A model generated the notes under the pieces. It had not been told where the DNA came from and did not search any database. It saw nothing but the letters and a program-made list of their open reading frames with translations. DNA of 5,661 nucleotides from Anaerolineales bacterium (lineage in GTDB: Bacteria > Chloroflexota > Anaerolineae > Anaerolineales > DRMV01). Shown here piece by piece: positions 1-5,637 of the stretch. Made by a program: the position numbers and the translations under genes. The stretch lies in the NCBI GenBank assembly GCA_015494815.1, contig WGAK01000077.1:1-5661 (forward strand), read 5' to 3'. Every line of letters starts with the position of its first letter. The first letter of the stretch is position 1.

Positions 1-14
1 CTATTCGATGCCCG

Positions 15-49
15 CTGACCCCTGACGCCTGTTTGCTGACGGCTGCTAA
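15..49. repeat. Degenerate 7-bp tandem repeat, five units
   Basis: Five consecutive 7-bp units begin at 15, 22, 29, 36 and 43: CTGACCC, CTGACGC, CTGTTTG, CTGACGG, CTGCTAA. Every unit begins CTG, and three begin CTGAC, so the 7-bp phase is exact even though the units are diverged. The array is close to the left edge and may continue beyond it in weaker form. Heptamer tandem repeats are known in intergenic DNA of several bacterial phyla; whether this one is mobile, variable or merely slippage-derived cannot be read from one copy. Confidence 0.55.
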
Positions 50-83
50 GCGGCAAAGCCCGCCTTTCGGCCATGCCAGGAGC

Positions 84-102
84 GGGCGCACGCCGTGCGC
101 CC
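84..102. repeat. GC-rich perfect hairpin, possible dispersed palindromic repeat
   Basis: GGGCGCAC (84-91) pairs perfectly with GTGCGCCC (95-102) around a 3-nt GCC loop. It is followed directly by CTAC, giving the form GTAGGGGCGCAC when read on the minus strand, which resembles short dispersed palindromes found between genes in several bacterial genomes. There is no T-tract on either side, so it does not look like an intrinsic terminator. The repeat assignment is from memory of similar sequences and needs a genome-wide copy count. Confidence 0.45.
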
Positions 103-115
103 CTACCGGACGCTG

Positions 116-137
116 CGCGTCCTCGCAATGACACGCG
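116..137. repeat. Small hairpin with GTCATTGCGAGG-type core
   Basis: CGCGT (116-120) pairs with ACGCG (133-137). The 12-nt loop (121-132) reads GTCATTGCGAGG on the minus strand, a string I recall as the core of intergenic repeats dispersed in many unrelated bacterial genomes. It lies 13 bp from the neighbouring GC-rich hairpin, so the two may be parts of one repeat insertion. The hairpin is seen in the sequence; the repeat-family assignment is recall. Confidence 0.4.
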
Positions 138-178
138 GGCGGAGGGGCGGTTTTCGGCGTGCGGCGCCTGGACGCGGC

Positions 179-190
179 TTTGGTTCCAAA
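179..190. promoter_or_regulatory. Interrupted palindrome TTTGG-tt-CCAAA, candidate operator
   Basis: This 12-bp inverted repeat has 5-bp arms and a 2-bp centre. It shares the CCAAA/TTTGG half-site with the perfect palindrome at 212-223. The two centres are 33 bp apart, about three helical turns, so both would face the same side of the DNA. It lies 48 bp upstream of the -35 box of the sigma-operon promoter. Its use as a regulator site is an inference from placement and symmetry. Confidence 0.3.
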
Positions 191-211
191 GCGGTGTCGA
201 GCCACCGCCGT

Positions 212-223
212 CCCAAATTTGGG
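212..223. promoter_or_regulatory. Perfect 12-bp palindrome CCCAAATTTGGG, candidate operator
   Basis: The palindrome is perfect over 12 bp and ends 15 bp before the -35 box at 239, a position typical for activator sites or upstream operators. AAATTT is conspicuous in otherwise GC-rich surroundings. A related half-site pair lies exactly 33 bp upstream. No regulator gene is encoded next to it other than the sigma/anti-sigma pair itself, so the protein that might bind it is unknown. Confidence 0.38.
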
Positions 224-238
224 CGCGGTGCGCGCGGG

Positions 239-267
239 TTGACCTTTCGGCACCCCAGGGCTATACT
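239..267 (+). promoter_or_regulatory. Sigma-70-type promoter of the sigma/anti-sigma/his operon
   Basis: The -35 box TTGACC (239-244, 5 of 6 matches to consensus) and the -10 box TATACT (262-267, 5 of 6) are separated by exactly 17 bp. Transcription would begin near 274, giving a leader of about 40 nt before the sigma-factor ATG at 313. The boxes fit the housekeeping sigma factor; I see no GGAAC-type ECF -35 box, so the operon does not obviously show the usual ECF autoregulation. Confidence 0.75.
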
Positions 268-312
268 TGAGGCACTCCGCCCGACCCTGGTCGGGCCCCA
301 AGGCCCTGGACT

Positions 313-888
313 ATGACCACGCCCCCACCGGTCGCATCGCCCCAACAGCAATTCATCCAGGCGGTCGAGGCCTATGCCCCGCGCTTGTATCGTCACTTGC
401 TGCGCATGTTGGACGACCCCCACGACGCGGAAGACGCCCTGCAAGAGACTTTCTTGAAGGCCTACCGCCACCTGGACTCCTTCCAGGGCCGGGCCAGTTT
501 GTCCACCTGGTTGTATCGCATTGCCACCAACGAGGCTCTGATGCACCTGCGCCGACGGCGGTTGACGCCCGTTTCGCTGGAGGCGTTGGGCACCGACGAG
601 ACGCATCCCGAAGAAATCTTGCTCACCCACTGGCAGGTGCTGCCCGAACAGGCCCTGCTCTCGGCCGAGACCCGCCAGGTGCTGGACGACGCGGTCGCGC
701 AACTGTCGCCCGCGCTGCGGGCCGTGTTTTTGCTGCGCGATGTGGAAGGCTTTTCGACCCGCGAGACGGCCGAGATTTTGGGCATCAGCACCGACGCGGT
801 CAAAACCCGCCTGGCGCGGGCCCGCCTGCGCCTGCGCGAGGCTTTGACCCGCTATTTCAGCCCCGCCGATGAGGAGAACGCCCCATGA
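313..888 (+). CDS. ECF-type RNA polymerase sigma factor (sigma-70 family)
   Basis: This 191-residue protein directs core RNA polymerase to a specific set of promoters. It has the two-domain layout of extracytoplasmic-function sigma factors. Region 2 spans about 18-84, with the core-binding segment DAEDALQETFLKAY at 38-51 and the -10-recognising segment around FQGRASLSTWLYRIATNEA (57-75), followed by a basic RRRR run (80-83). Region 4 spans about 123-178, with the helix-turn-helix STRETAEILGISTDAVKTR at 148-166. Regions 1 and 3 are absent and the length is normal for the class. The ATG at 313 is the first start after the promoter; its ribosome site is weak (AAGG near 300-303). The stop overlaps the next gene's start by 4 bp (ATGA), the usual arrangement for a sigma factor and its antagonist. 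The ECF subgroup cannot be assigned by eye; target promoters are unknown. Confidence 0.95.
   Translation: MTTPPPVASPQQQFIQAVEAYAPRLYRHLLRMLDDPHDAEDALQETFLKAYRHLDSFQGRASLSTWLYRIATNEALMHLRRRRLTPVSLEALGTDETHPEEILLTHWQVLPEQALLSAETRQVLDDAVAQLSPALRAVFLLRDVEGFSTRETAEILGISTDAVKTRLARARLRLREALTRYFSPADEENAP
871..876 (+). promoter_or_regulatory. Ribosome binding site of the anti-sigma gene
   Basis: GAGGAG ends 8 nt before the ATG at 885 and lies inside the last codons of the sigma-factor gene. It supports the 885 start and the 4-bp overlap. Confidence 0.7.
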
Positions 889-1160
889 GCCGCACGCTGC
901 CCCAGGGCTGTCGGCGCTGGCTCGATGCCATCGCGCTTTATGTGGACGGCGACCTGGAGGCCGACCTGTGTCGGGCCCTGGAGGCCCATTTGCGCGAGTG
1001 CCCCGATTGTCGGGTACTGGTGGACACGGTGCGCCAGACCGTGTATCTCTATCGGGCCACAAGCCGGGAGCCGGTGCCGCTGCCCGCGGATGTGCACCGC
1101 CGTTTGTTCGCCCGCCTGCCTTTGCCCGACGACACCGCCGCGCAGGGGGCCGACGCATGA
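885..1160 (+). CDS. Zinc-type anti-sigma factor, soluble, RsrA-like
   Basis: This 91-residue protein probably binds and silences the ECF sigma factor encoded immediately upstream. It carries the anti-sigma zinc motif HxxxCxxC: His35, Cys39 and Cys42 in HLRECPDC, with Cys9 26 residues before the His. This C-26-H-4-C-3-C spacing equals that recalled for RsrA of Streptomyces (Cys11, His37, Cys41, Cys44), a redox-switched anti-sigma factor; an extra Cys29 is also present. There is no hydrophobic stretch long enough for a membrane anchor, so it should be cytoplasmic and respond to an internal signal such as oxidation. The start at 885 is supported by GAGGAG and by the ATGA overlap. Its own stop overlaps the hisI start by 4 bp. 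The family call is firm; redox sensing is inference. Confidence 0.88.
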   Translation: MSRTLPQGCRRWLDAIALYVDGDLEADLCRALEAHLRECPDCRVLVDTVRQTVYLYRATSREPVPLPADVHRRLFARLPLPDDTAAQGADA

Positions 1161-1552
1161 CGCTGCCTCCGGCCGTTGCGGCTCAGGTGCGTTTCGACGA
1201 GCGGGGCCTGGTGCCGGCCGTGGTGCAAGACGCGCACACGGGCCAGGTGCTCATGTTGGCCTATATGAACGCGGAGGCGCTGGCCGCGACCCTGCGCACG
1301 GGCGAGGCCCACTTCTGGTCCCGCAGCCGCGGCGCGCTCTGGCACAAGGGCGCCACTTCGGGGAACACCCAGCGGGTGGTGGCCGTGCGCCTGGATTGCG
1401 ACGGCGACGCGGTGCTGCTGCTGGTGGAACCGCGGGGCCCGGCCTGCCACACCGGCGCGCAGGCGTGCTTTTTCCGCGAACTCGCCCCCGCGGGGGATGC
1501 CTGGCGCCCCCTACCCTTTGCCCCGGACACGCGCCATGAACACGCTGCATGA
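1157..1552 (+). CDS. hisI: Phosphoribosyl-AMP cyclohydrolase (HisI)
   Basis: HisI opens the adenine ring of phosphoribosyl-AMP to give ProFAR, the third step of histidine biosynthesis, in the cytoplasm. The 131-residue protein shows the family signature throughout: VLMLAYMNAEAL (31-42), HFWSRSRGALWHKGATSGN (52-70), the acidic metal site DCDGD (80-84, Asp80, Asp82, Asp84) and the zinc ligands Cys81, Cys97, His98 and Cys104 in ACHTG...CFF. The start at 1157 is chosen because it overlaps the anti-sigma stop (ATGA), has AGGGGG at 1144-1149 as ribosome site, and gives the usual N-terminus; an in-frame ATG at 869 would add 96 unrelated residues inside the two upstream genes. The last 17 bp overlap hisE. 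The protein is the stand-alone form, not the HisIE fusion. Confidence 0.96.
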   Translation: MTLPPAVAAQVRFDERGLVPAVVQDAHTGQVLMLAYMNAEALAATLRTGEAHFWSRSRGALWHKGATSGNTQRVVAVRLDCDGDAVLLLVEPRGPACHTGAQACFFRELAPAGDAWRPLPFAPDTRHEHAA

Positions 1553-1865
1553 GTTGTATCGGGTGTTGCAAGACCGTCGCGACCACCCCCGCCCGGATTC
1601 GTACACCGCGCGTTTGCTGCAGGCCGGGCTGGACCGGGTGCTGCAAAAGGTGGGCGAAGAGGCCATCGAGGTGTTGCTGGCCGCCAAGGGCCAGGGCCCG
1701 CAGCGGGTGGTGGAAGAGAGCGCGGACCTGCTCTATCACTTGCTGGTGCTGCTGGTGGCCCAAGACATCCCTTGGACCGCGGTGCTGGATGAACTGACCC
1801 GCCGCCACATGCGGCGCGGGCGCGACGGCGAAACGCCCGCCTCCTCGCCTTCCCCCGGCCCTTAA
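1536..1865 (+). CDS. hisE: Phosphoribosyl-ATP pyrophosphatase (HisE)
   Basis: HisE removes pyrophosphate from phosphoribosyl-ATP, the second step of histidine biosynthesis, and hands the product to HisI encoded just upstream. The 109-residue protein is of the all-alpha MazG/HisE type: SYTARLLQAG (22-31), then KVGEEAIEV (38-46) with Glu41, Glu42 and Glu45, and EESADLLYHLL (60-70) with Glu61 and Asp64, the usual magnesium-binding EExxE...ExxD set. The start at 1536 gives the typical N-terminus MNTLHELYRVLQD; an upstream in-frame ATG at 1497 would add 13 residues that look unrelated. There is no good ribosome site, so translation is probably coupled to hisI across the 17-bp overlap. The last ~15 residues are a Pro/Ser/Gly-rich tail of no evident function. 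Confidence 0.95.
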   Translation: MNTLHELYRVLQDRRDHPRPDSYTARLLQAGLDRVLQKVGEEAIEVLLAAKGQGPQRVVEESADLLYHLLVLLVAQDIPWTAVLDELTRRHMRRGRDGETPASSPSPGP

Positions 1866-1878
1866 AATCTTTTCCCCC

Positions 1879-1884
1879 AGGAGA
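1879..1884 (+). promoter_or_regulatory. Ribosome binding site of the M20 peptidase gene
   Basis: AGGAGA ends 7 nt before the ATG at 1892 and fixes that start. The 26-bp hisE-M20 gap contains this site and a short T/C run but no hairpin, which favours read-through from hisE. Confidence 0.75.
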
Positions 1885-1891
1885 AAGTATC

Positions 1892-3103
<1,212 letters not shown>

Positions 3104-3126
3104 GCGCAGCCCCGATGCGAAAAGGG

Positions 3127-3155
3127 AACGGCCCCGCCAAGCAGGCGGGGCCGTT
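3127..3155. terminator. Intrinsic terminator, probably bidirectional
   Basis: AACGGCCCCGCC (3127-3138) and GGCGGGGCCGTT (3144-3155) form a perfect 12-bp stem with a 5-nt loop. On the plus strand it begins 23 nt after the M20 stop and ends in a short TTTT (3154-3157). On the minus strand it lies about 22 nt past the pilin stop and is followed by CCCTTTT. It sits between convergent genes, as expected for a shared terminator, though the T-tract is short on both sides. Confidence 0.8.
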
Positions 3156-3177
3156 TTCGGTCTGGTTTGGGACCGCT

Positions 3178-3324
3178 TTAGATGCTGTTCATGATGTCGC
3201 TGAACACATTGCCGATGGCGGGGCCCAGCAGGGCCAGCACGGCGATCACGACGATGGCGACCAGAACCAGGATGAGCGCGTACTCAACCAGACCCTGACC
3301 CTTGACACGCGGCGCGAACAACAT
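3178..3324 (-). CDS. flp: Flp/Fap-type (type IVb) pilin precursor
   Basis: This 48-residue protein is a major pilin of the tight-adherence (Tad) type, assembled into thin surface pili for attachment. It reads as a short basic leader MLFAPRVKG, then QGLVEYALILVLVAIVVIAV and a short tail ending in FSDIMNSI. The prepilin peptidase site is Gly9|Gln10, with the required Glu at mature position +5 (Glu14) followed by Tyr15, the Flp signature G|xxxxEY. A single hydrophobic helix covers about 16-36. The mature form would be 39 residues. The start is fixed by a near-perfect ribosome site (AGGAGGTG, 3329-3336) and an extended -10 promoter. No Tad ATPase, secretin or prepilin peptidase gene is in the window, so export machinery must be encoded elsewhere. 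A TadE/TadF-like minor pilin is unlikely at this length. Family confidence is high; pilus formation is inferred. Confidence 0.92.
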   Translation of the reverse strand: MLFAPRVKGQGLVEYALILVLVAIVVIAVLALLGPAIGNVFSDIMNSI

Positions 3325-3328
3325 ACGA

Positions 3329-3336
3329 CACCTCCT
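3329..3336 (-). promoter_or_regulatory. Strong ribosome binding site of the pilin gene
   Basis: Read on the minus strand this is AGGAGGTG, an almost complete anti-16S match, with AGGAGG ending 6 nt before the ATG at 3324. Such a strong site suits an abundantly made structural protein. Confidence 0.8.
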
Positions 3337-3378
3337 ACAACCACTGGGGTTGGGTGATTTGGGATAAGTTCACTGCTT

Positions 3379-3407
3379 AGTATAGCAGACTTCACCGGCT
3401 CCGTAAA
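3379..3407 (-). promoter_or_regulatory. Extended -10 promoter of the pilin gene
   Basis: On the minus strand the -35 box is TTTACG (3407-3402, 4 of 6) and the -10 box TATACT (3384-3379, 5 of 6), 17 bp apart, with TGC directly upstream of the -10 making a TGnTATACT extended -10. The start would be near 3372, giving a leader of about 48 nt. A 5-bp inverted repeat (CTGCT 3373-3377, AGCAG 3384-3388) straddles the -10 box and could serve as an operator, but is short enough to be chance. Confidence 0.7.
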
Positions 3408-3408
3408 G

Positions 3409-3443
3409 GGCTGACGGGGATGAATTTGGCGAAATCGTCAGCC
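3409..3443 (-). terminator. Hairpin downstream of the elp3 operon, candidate terminator
   Basis: GGCTGACG (3409-3416) pairs with CGTCAGCC (3436-3443). An inner ATTT/AAAT stem (3424-3427 with 3432-3435) closes a GGCG loop, leaving a 7-nt bulge at 3417-3423. Transcribed leftwards, the hairpin follows the small membrane-protein gene by about 63 nt and is followed by CTTTACGG, a poor T-tract that also supplies the pilin -35 box. It may end the elp3 transcript or be a processing structure. Confidence 0.35.
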
Positions 3444-3455
3444 AATCCGCGGATT
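3444..3455. repeat. Perfect 12-bp palindrome AATCCGCGGATT
   Basis: This fully symmetric 12-mer abuts the hairpin at 3409-3443 and lies about 37 bp upstream of the pilin -35 box. It could be an operator for the pilin promoter or part of a larger structured tail of the elp3 transcript. Only its symmetry is certain. Confidence 0.35.
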
Positions 3456-3461
3456 TGAGGA

Positions 3462-3491
3462 GCCCCGGCCCCGTGGAGGCGAGGCCGGGGC
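3462..3491 (-). terminator. GC-rich hairpin after the small membrane-protein gene
   Basis: GCCCCGGCC (3462-3470) pairs with GGCCGGGGC (3483-3491) around a 12-nt loop, starting 14 nt past the minus-strand stop at 3506. It is the right place for a terminator, but what follows on the minus strand (TCCTCAAATCC) has no T-run. It may pause polymerase or protect the 3' end rather than act as a canonical intrinsic terminator. Confidence 0.4.
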
Positions 3492-3505
3492 CCGGCCTGC
3501 CGGGG

Positions 3506-3832
3506 TTACTCGTCCTTCACATCCACCACCAGGCCGCCGGCCGTGCCCGCGATGAGGTTGTAGAGCAGCGCGCCCACGGCGAACACGATGGCCAGCAGGA
3601 TGGCCTCGGTGATGATGGCGCCCAGGTAGGCCACCAGCGCGGCGACGAAGCCGCCACCCAGGAACGCGGTGGCGTCGCTTTGCTCGGGCATCATGGTGGC
3701 CAGCATGCTGGGCAATGCCAGCATGGGCAAAAAGATGCCCACGCAGCCGAAGATGGCCGTGAGCAACGCGCCCCACAGGCAGCCGACTTTGCCGGCCGAC
3801 AGGGCATCAATGGAACGGATTTGCCGCCGCAT
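3506..3832 (-). CDS. Small membrane protein, DUF3566-like
   Basis: The product has 108 residues and no known function. Its N-terminus RSIDALSAGKVG (6-17) resembles the 'IDPxSxxKV' opening of DUF3566-type transmembrane proteins. A first hydrophobic segment spans about 17-47 (interrupted by Pro36 and Pro41) and a second about 57-97, the latter ending in ALLYNLIAGTAGG; a short charged tail VVDVKDE follows. No catalytic motif is visible; Cys18 and Cys30 are the only cysteines. The ATG at 3832 is set by a strong ribosome site. It lies 26 bp after elp3 on the same strand with no terminator between, so it is probably the second gene of that operon, although nothing links a membrane protein to tRNA modification. 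The domain resemblance is from memory and moderate. Confidence 0.8.
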   Translation of the reverse strand: MRRQIRSIDALSAGKVGCLWGALLTAIFGCVGIFLPMLALPSMLATMMPEQSDATAFLGGGFVAALVAYLGAIITEAILLAIVFAVGALLYNLIAGTAGGLVVDVKDE

Positions 3833-3835
3833 ACA

Positions 3836-3844
3836 TCACCTCCT
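3836..3844 (-). promoter_or_regulatory. Ribosome binding site of the small membrane-protein gene
   Basis: On the minus strand this reads AGGAGGTGA, with AGGAGG ending 6 nt before the ATG at 3832. It occupies much of the 26-bp gap after elp3 and confirms that this is a genuine gene. Confidence 0.8.
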
Positions 3845-3858
3845 CGGAGACTGAGCGG

Positions 3859-5466
3859 TCAAGCGGACTCGTCAAGGGGACGCACCAGATACCATTGGCC
3901 GCGCCGGAAGCCTCGGCGCAGGTAGTATTGCCGGGTGCCTACGGCGGCGATGACGGCCAGGCGTCGAAAACCGGCCGCCCGCGCCAGGGCCGCAGCCTGC
4001 TCCAACAGCCGGGTGCCCAGGCCCATGTGCTGGGCCGCGCCGGGCTGTTCGTCGCCTACGGGCAGGGCCGGGCCATAGACATGCACCTCGCGGATGATGG
4101 CCGCGCCTTCGAGGTCGGCCATGCCGGTGGCGGGAGCCTGGGGCAAGGGCAACGACAGGCGCAGGAACCCGGCCAGCCGGTCGTCGGGCGTGACGAACTG
4201 CAAGAAGTGCTCTTCCGCGTGGTCGGCCCGGTAGGTGAAGTCCACCAGGCGCAAGGCCGCGCGCTGCACGGGCTGGCCGCGCACCTCGCGGCAGCGAATG
4301 CAACGGCAGCGGGTGCCGCGACGGGCCATCTCGGCCTGCACGTCTTGCCGCAGACTGGTGCGCTTGTTGCCGGCCACCACATAGGTCGAGGGGATGTCGC
4401 GCACCACCCGATTGATGCGGCAGTATTCGGGCACCGTGGCCTTGAGGTCGGCCAGTAGGGTCACCAGTTCTTCGGTGGTGTAAGGCCGATAAGCGCCCTG
4501 TTGCCAGTAGGCGTACAGTTCCGCGTTGGGCAGCAACTGGGTGGGGTAAATCTTCAATTCGTCGGGGGCCAGCCCCTGCCACAAGCGGGCGAAGTCCTCC
4601 CGGTCGCTTTCCGGCGTCGCGCCCAGCAGATTGGGCATCCAATGGGCGACGATTTTGAACCCGGCGGCCCGCAGCAGGGCGAAGGCCCGCCGCGTGTCGG
4701 CCACGGTGTGGCCGCGCTTGTTGAGCGCCAGAATGCGGTCGTCCAGGCTTTGCACGCCCAGTTGCACCTTGGTGACGCCCAGTTCCCGCAGGCGGCGGAG
4801 TTCCTTGGGGGTGATGTGGTCCGGTCGGGTTTCGATGACCAGCCCCACATTGCGATGCCGGGCCTCTTCGTTCCAGCGCTGCGCGGTGACCAGGTCGGGG
4901 GCGGTGCGGTCGTTGAGCGCGTCGAACAGCCGCTTGACGAACCAGCGTTGGTACGAGCGCGGGTAGGCGCTCCAGGTGCCGCCCAGGATGAGCAGTTCGA
5001 TTTTGTCGGTGGGGTGCCCCACGGCCTCCAGCGCGGCCAGCCGGGCCCGCACCTGCTCATAGGGGTCGAAGCGATGTTGGTAGGCCCGCTGCGCGCCCGG
5101 TTCTTCGGGGAGGTAACTTTTGGGCATGCGCACATCGGTGGGGCAAAAGACGCATTCACCGGGGCAGGGGTAAGGTTTGGTCAGCACCGTGACCACCGTG
5201 ACGCCCGAGAGGGAACGCACGGGCTTGAGCCGCAGGCGGGCCAGCAAGTCGGGCTCCTCGGGCCAGTGGCCCTGGGCCACCAGCGCCCGGTAGACGGCCA
5301 GCAGCGTGGCTTTGCTCAAATAGCCCGTGGGCAGGGGATGCTGCTTGATGGCCTGCTCGACGGGCAGCCCCGCGCGTATGGCCTCCAGCGCGCGGCGGGC
5401 CTGGAGGTAGGCGGTGGGGTCGTCCACGGTTGCGCCGGGGCGGGGGCGCATGCGCGGGGCGGACAT
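3859..5466 (-). CDS. elp3: Elp3-type tRNA wobble-uridine radical SAM/acetyltransferase
   Basis: Bacterial Elp3 uses S-adenosylmethionine radical chemistry and acetyl-CoA to carboxymethylate uridine 34 at C5 in tRNA anticodons. The 535-residue protein has an N-terminal helical tRNA-binding part (about 10-80) and a radical-SAM core (about 85-350) with the cluster cysteines Cys101, Cys105 and Cys108 in PCPGECVFCP, the short CxxxCxxC form of bacterial Elp3, followed by MPKSYLPEEPGAQRA. A zinc motif CRCIRCREV (Cys387, Cys389, Cys392) links to a C-terminal GNAT domain (about 402-531) with acetyl-CoA loop QHMGLGT (479-485) and YYLRRGF (514-520). The ATG at 5466 is preferred because GAGGTGA lies 8 nt upstream; an in-frame GTG at 5478 would add four residues but sits inside that ribosome site. 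No Elp1/Elp2 homologue is visible, as usual in bacteria. The gene has its own promoter and is probably co-transcribed with the downstream membrane-protein gene. Confidence 0.95.
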   Translation of the reverse strand: MSAPRMRPRPGATVDDPTAYLQARRALEAIRAGLPVEQAIKQHPLPTGYLSKATLLAVYRALVAQGHWPEEPDLLARLRLKPVRSLSGVTVVTVLTKPYPCPGECVFCPTDVRMPKSYLPEEPGAQRAYQHRFDPYEQVRARLAALEAVGHPTDKIELLILGGTWSAYPRSYQRWFVKRLFDALNDRTAPDLVTAQRWNEEARHRNVGLVIETRPDHITPKELRRLRELGVTKVQLGVQSLDDRILALNKRGHTVADTRRAFALLRAAGFKIVAHWMPNLLGATPESDREDFARLWQGLAPDELKIYPTQLLPNAELYAYWQQGAYRPYTTEELVTLLADLKATVPEYCRINRVVRDIPSTYVVAGNKRTSLRQDVQAEMARRGTRCRCIRCREVRGQPVQRAALRLVDFTYRADHAEEHFLQFVTPDDRLAGFLRLSLPLPQAPATGMADLEGAAIIREVHVYGPALPVGDEQPGAAQHMGLGTRLLEQAAALARAAGFRRLAVIAAVGTRQYYLRRGFRRGQWYLVRPLDESA

Positions 5467-5474
5467 CGGTCGTT

Positions 5475-5481
5475 TCACCTC
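5475..5481 (-). promoter_or_regulatory. Ribosome binding site deciding the elp3 start
   Basis: The minus strand reads GAGGTGA, a 7-nt match to the anti-Shine-Dalgarno, ending 8 nt before the ATG at 5466. The GTG inside it (5478-5476) is in frame with elp3 but has no good ribosome site of its own. Confidence 0.65.
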
Positions 5482-5520
5482 GTGCGTCCAGACTTCCTCA
5501 CGACGAAGGCGGCTGTTTCA

Positions 5521-5549
5521 AGCATACCCGAGGGGCAGGGGTTTGTAAA
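5521..5549 (-). promoter_or_regulatory. Sigma-70-type promoter of elp3
   Basis: On the minus strand the -35 box TTTACA (5549-5544, 5 of 6) and -10 box TATGCT (5526-5521, 4 of 6) are separated by exactly 17 bp. Transcription would begin near 5514, giving a leader of roughly 48 nt, similar to that of the pilin gene. Confidence 0.7.
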
Positions 5550-5608
5550 GTGGGAGTCGCGCGCGTCTGCCCTGCGGCGGCATCCTTCGGGCCGGCGACC
5601 GCGGGCCC

Positions 5609-5637
5609 TTGCCGGTAGCCCGGCCTCGCGATAGACT
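5609..5637 (+). promoter_or_regulatory. Weak promoter-like sequence pointing out of the window
   Basis: TTGCCG (5609-5614, 4 of 6) and TAGACT (5632-5637, 4 of 6) are 17 bp apart on the plus strand. They are divergent from elp3 and close to the right edge, where GCAGGA (5656-5661) could begin a ribosome site. The matches are modest, so this is only a suggestion that a plus-strand gene starts just beyond 5661. Confidence 0.35.

Larger units (their letters stand above)
1..312. other. Gene-free leader region with repeats and promoter
   Basis: I see no credible protein or RNA gene in this stretch. Short open frames exist on both strands, but they have no Shine-Dalgarno site, recognisable motif or plausible composition. 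What it does hold is, in order, a degenerate heptamer repeat (15-49), a GC-rich hairpin (84-102), a second small hairpin carrying a GTCATTGCGAGG-type sequence on the minus strand (116-137), two AT-centred palindromes (179-190 and 212-223) and a promoter (239-267) that feeds the sigma-factor operon. The region is therefore a repeat-containing intergenic spacer whose right third is a regulatory region. Confidence 0.7.

Noticed and set aside
58..87. GCCCGC...GCGGGC inverted repeat as terminator of a gene to the left
   Set aside because: The arms are only 6 bp with an 18-nt loop and no T-tract follows; in GC-rich DNA this is expected by chance.
869..1156. N-terminal extension of HisI from the in-frame ATG at 869
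   Set aside because: It would overlap the whole anti-sigma gene and add 96 residues unlike any HisI; the ATG at 1157 matches the family N-terminus and the overlap pattern.
103..1158. A 351-codon open frame on the minus strand across the leader, sigma and anti-sigma genes
   Set aside because: It lies antisense to two well-recognised genes, its composition is Arg/Gly/Pro/Ala-rich as expected for a GC-rich shadow frame, and it has no motif of a known family.
4501..5634. A 377-codon open frame on the plus strand antisense to elp3
   Set aside because: Elp3 on the other strand has full-length family motifs, a ribosome site and a promoter. The plus frame is a low-complexity Gly/Gln/Val/His-rich shadow.
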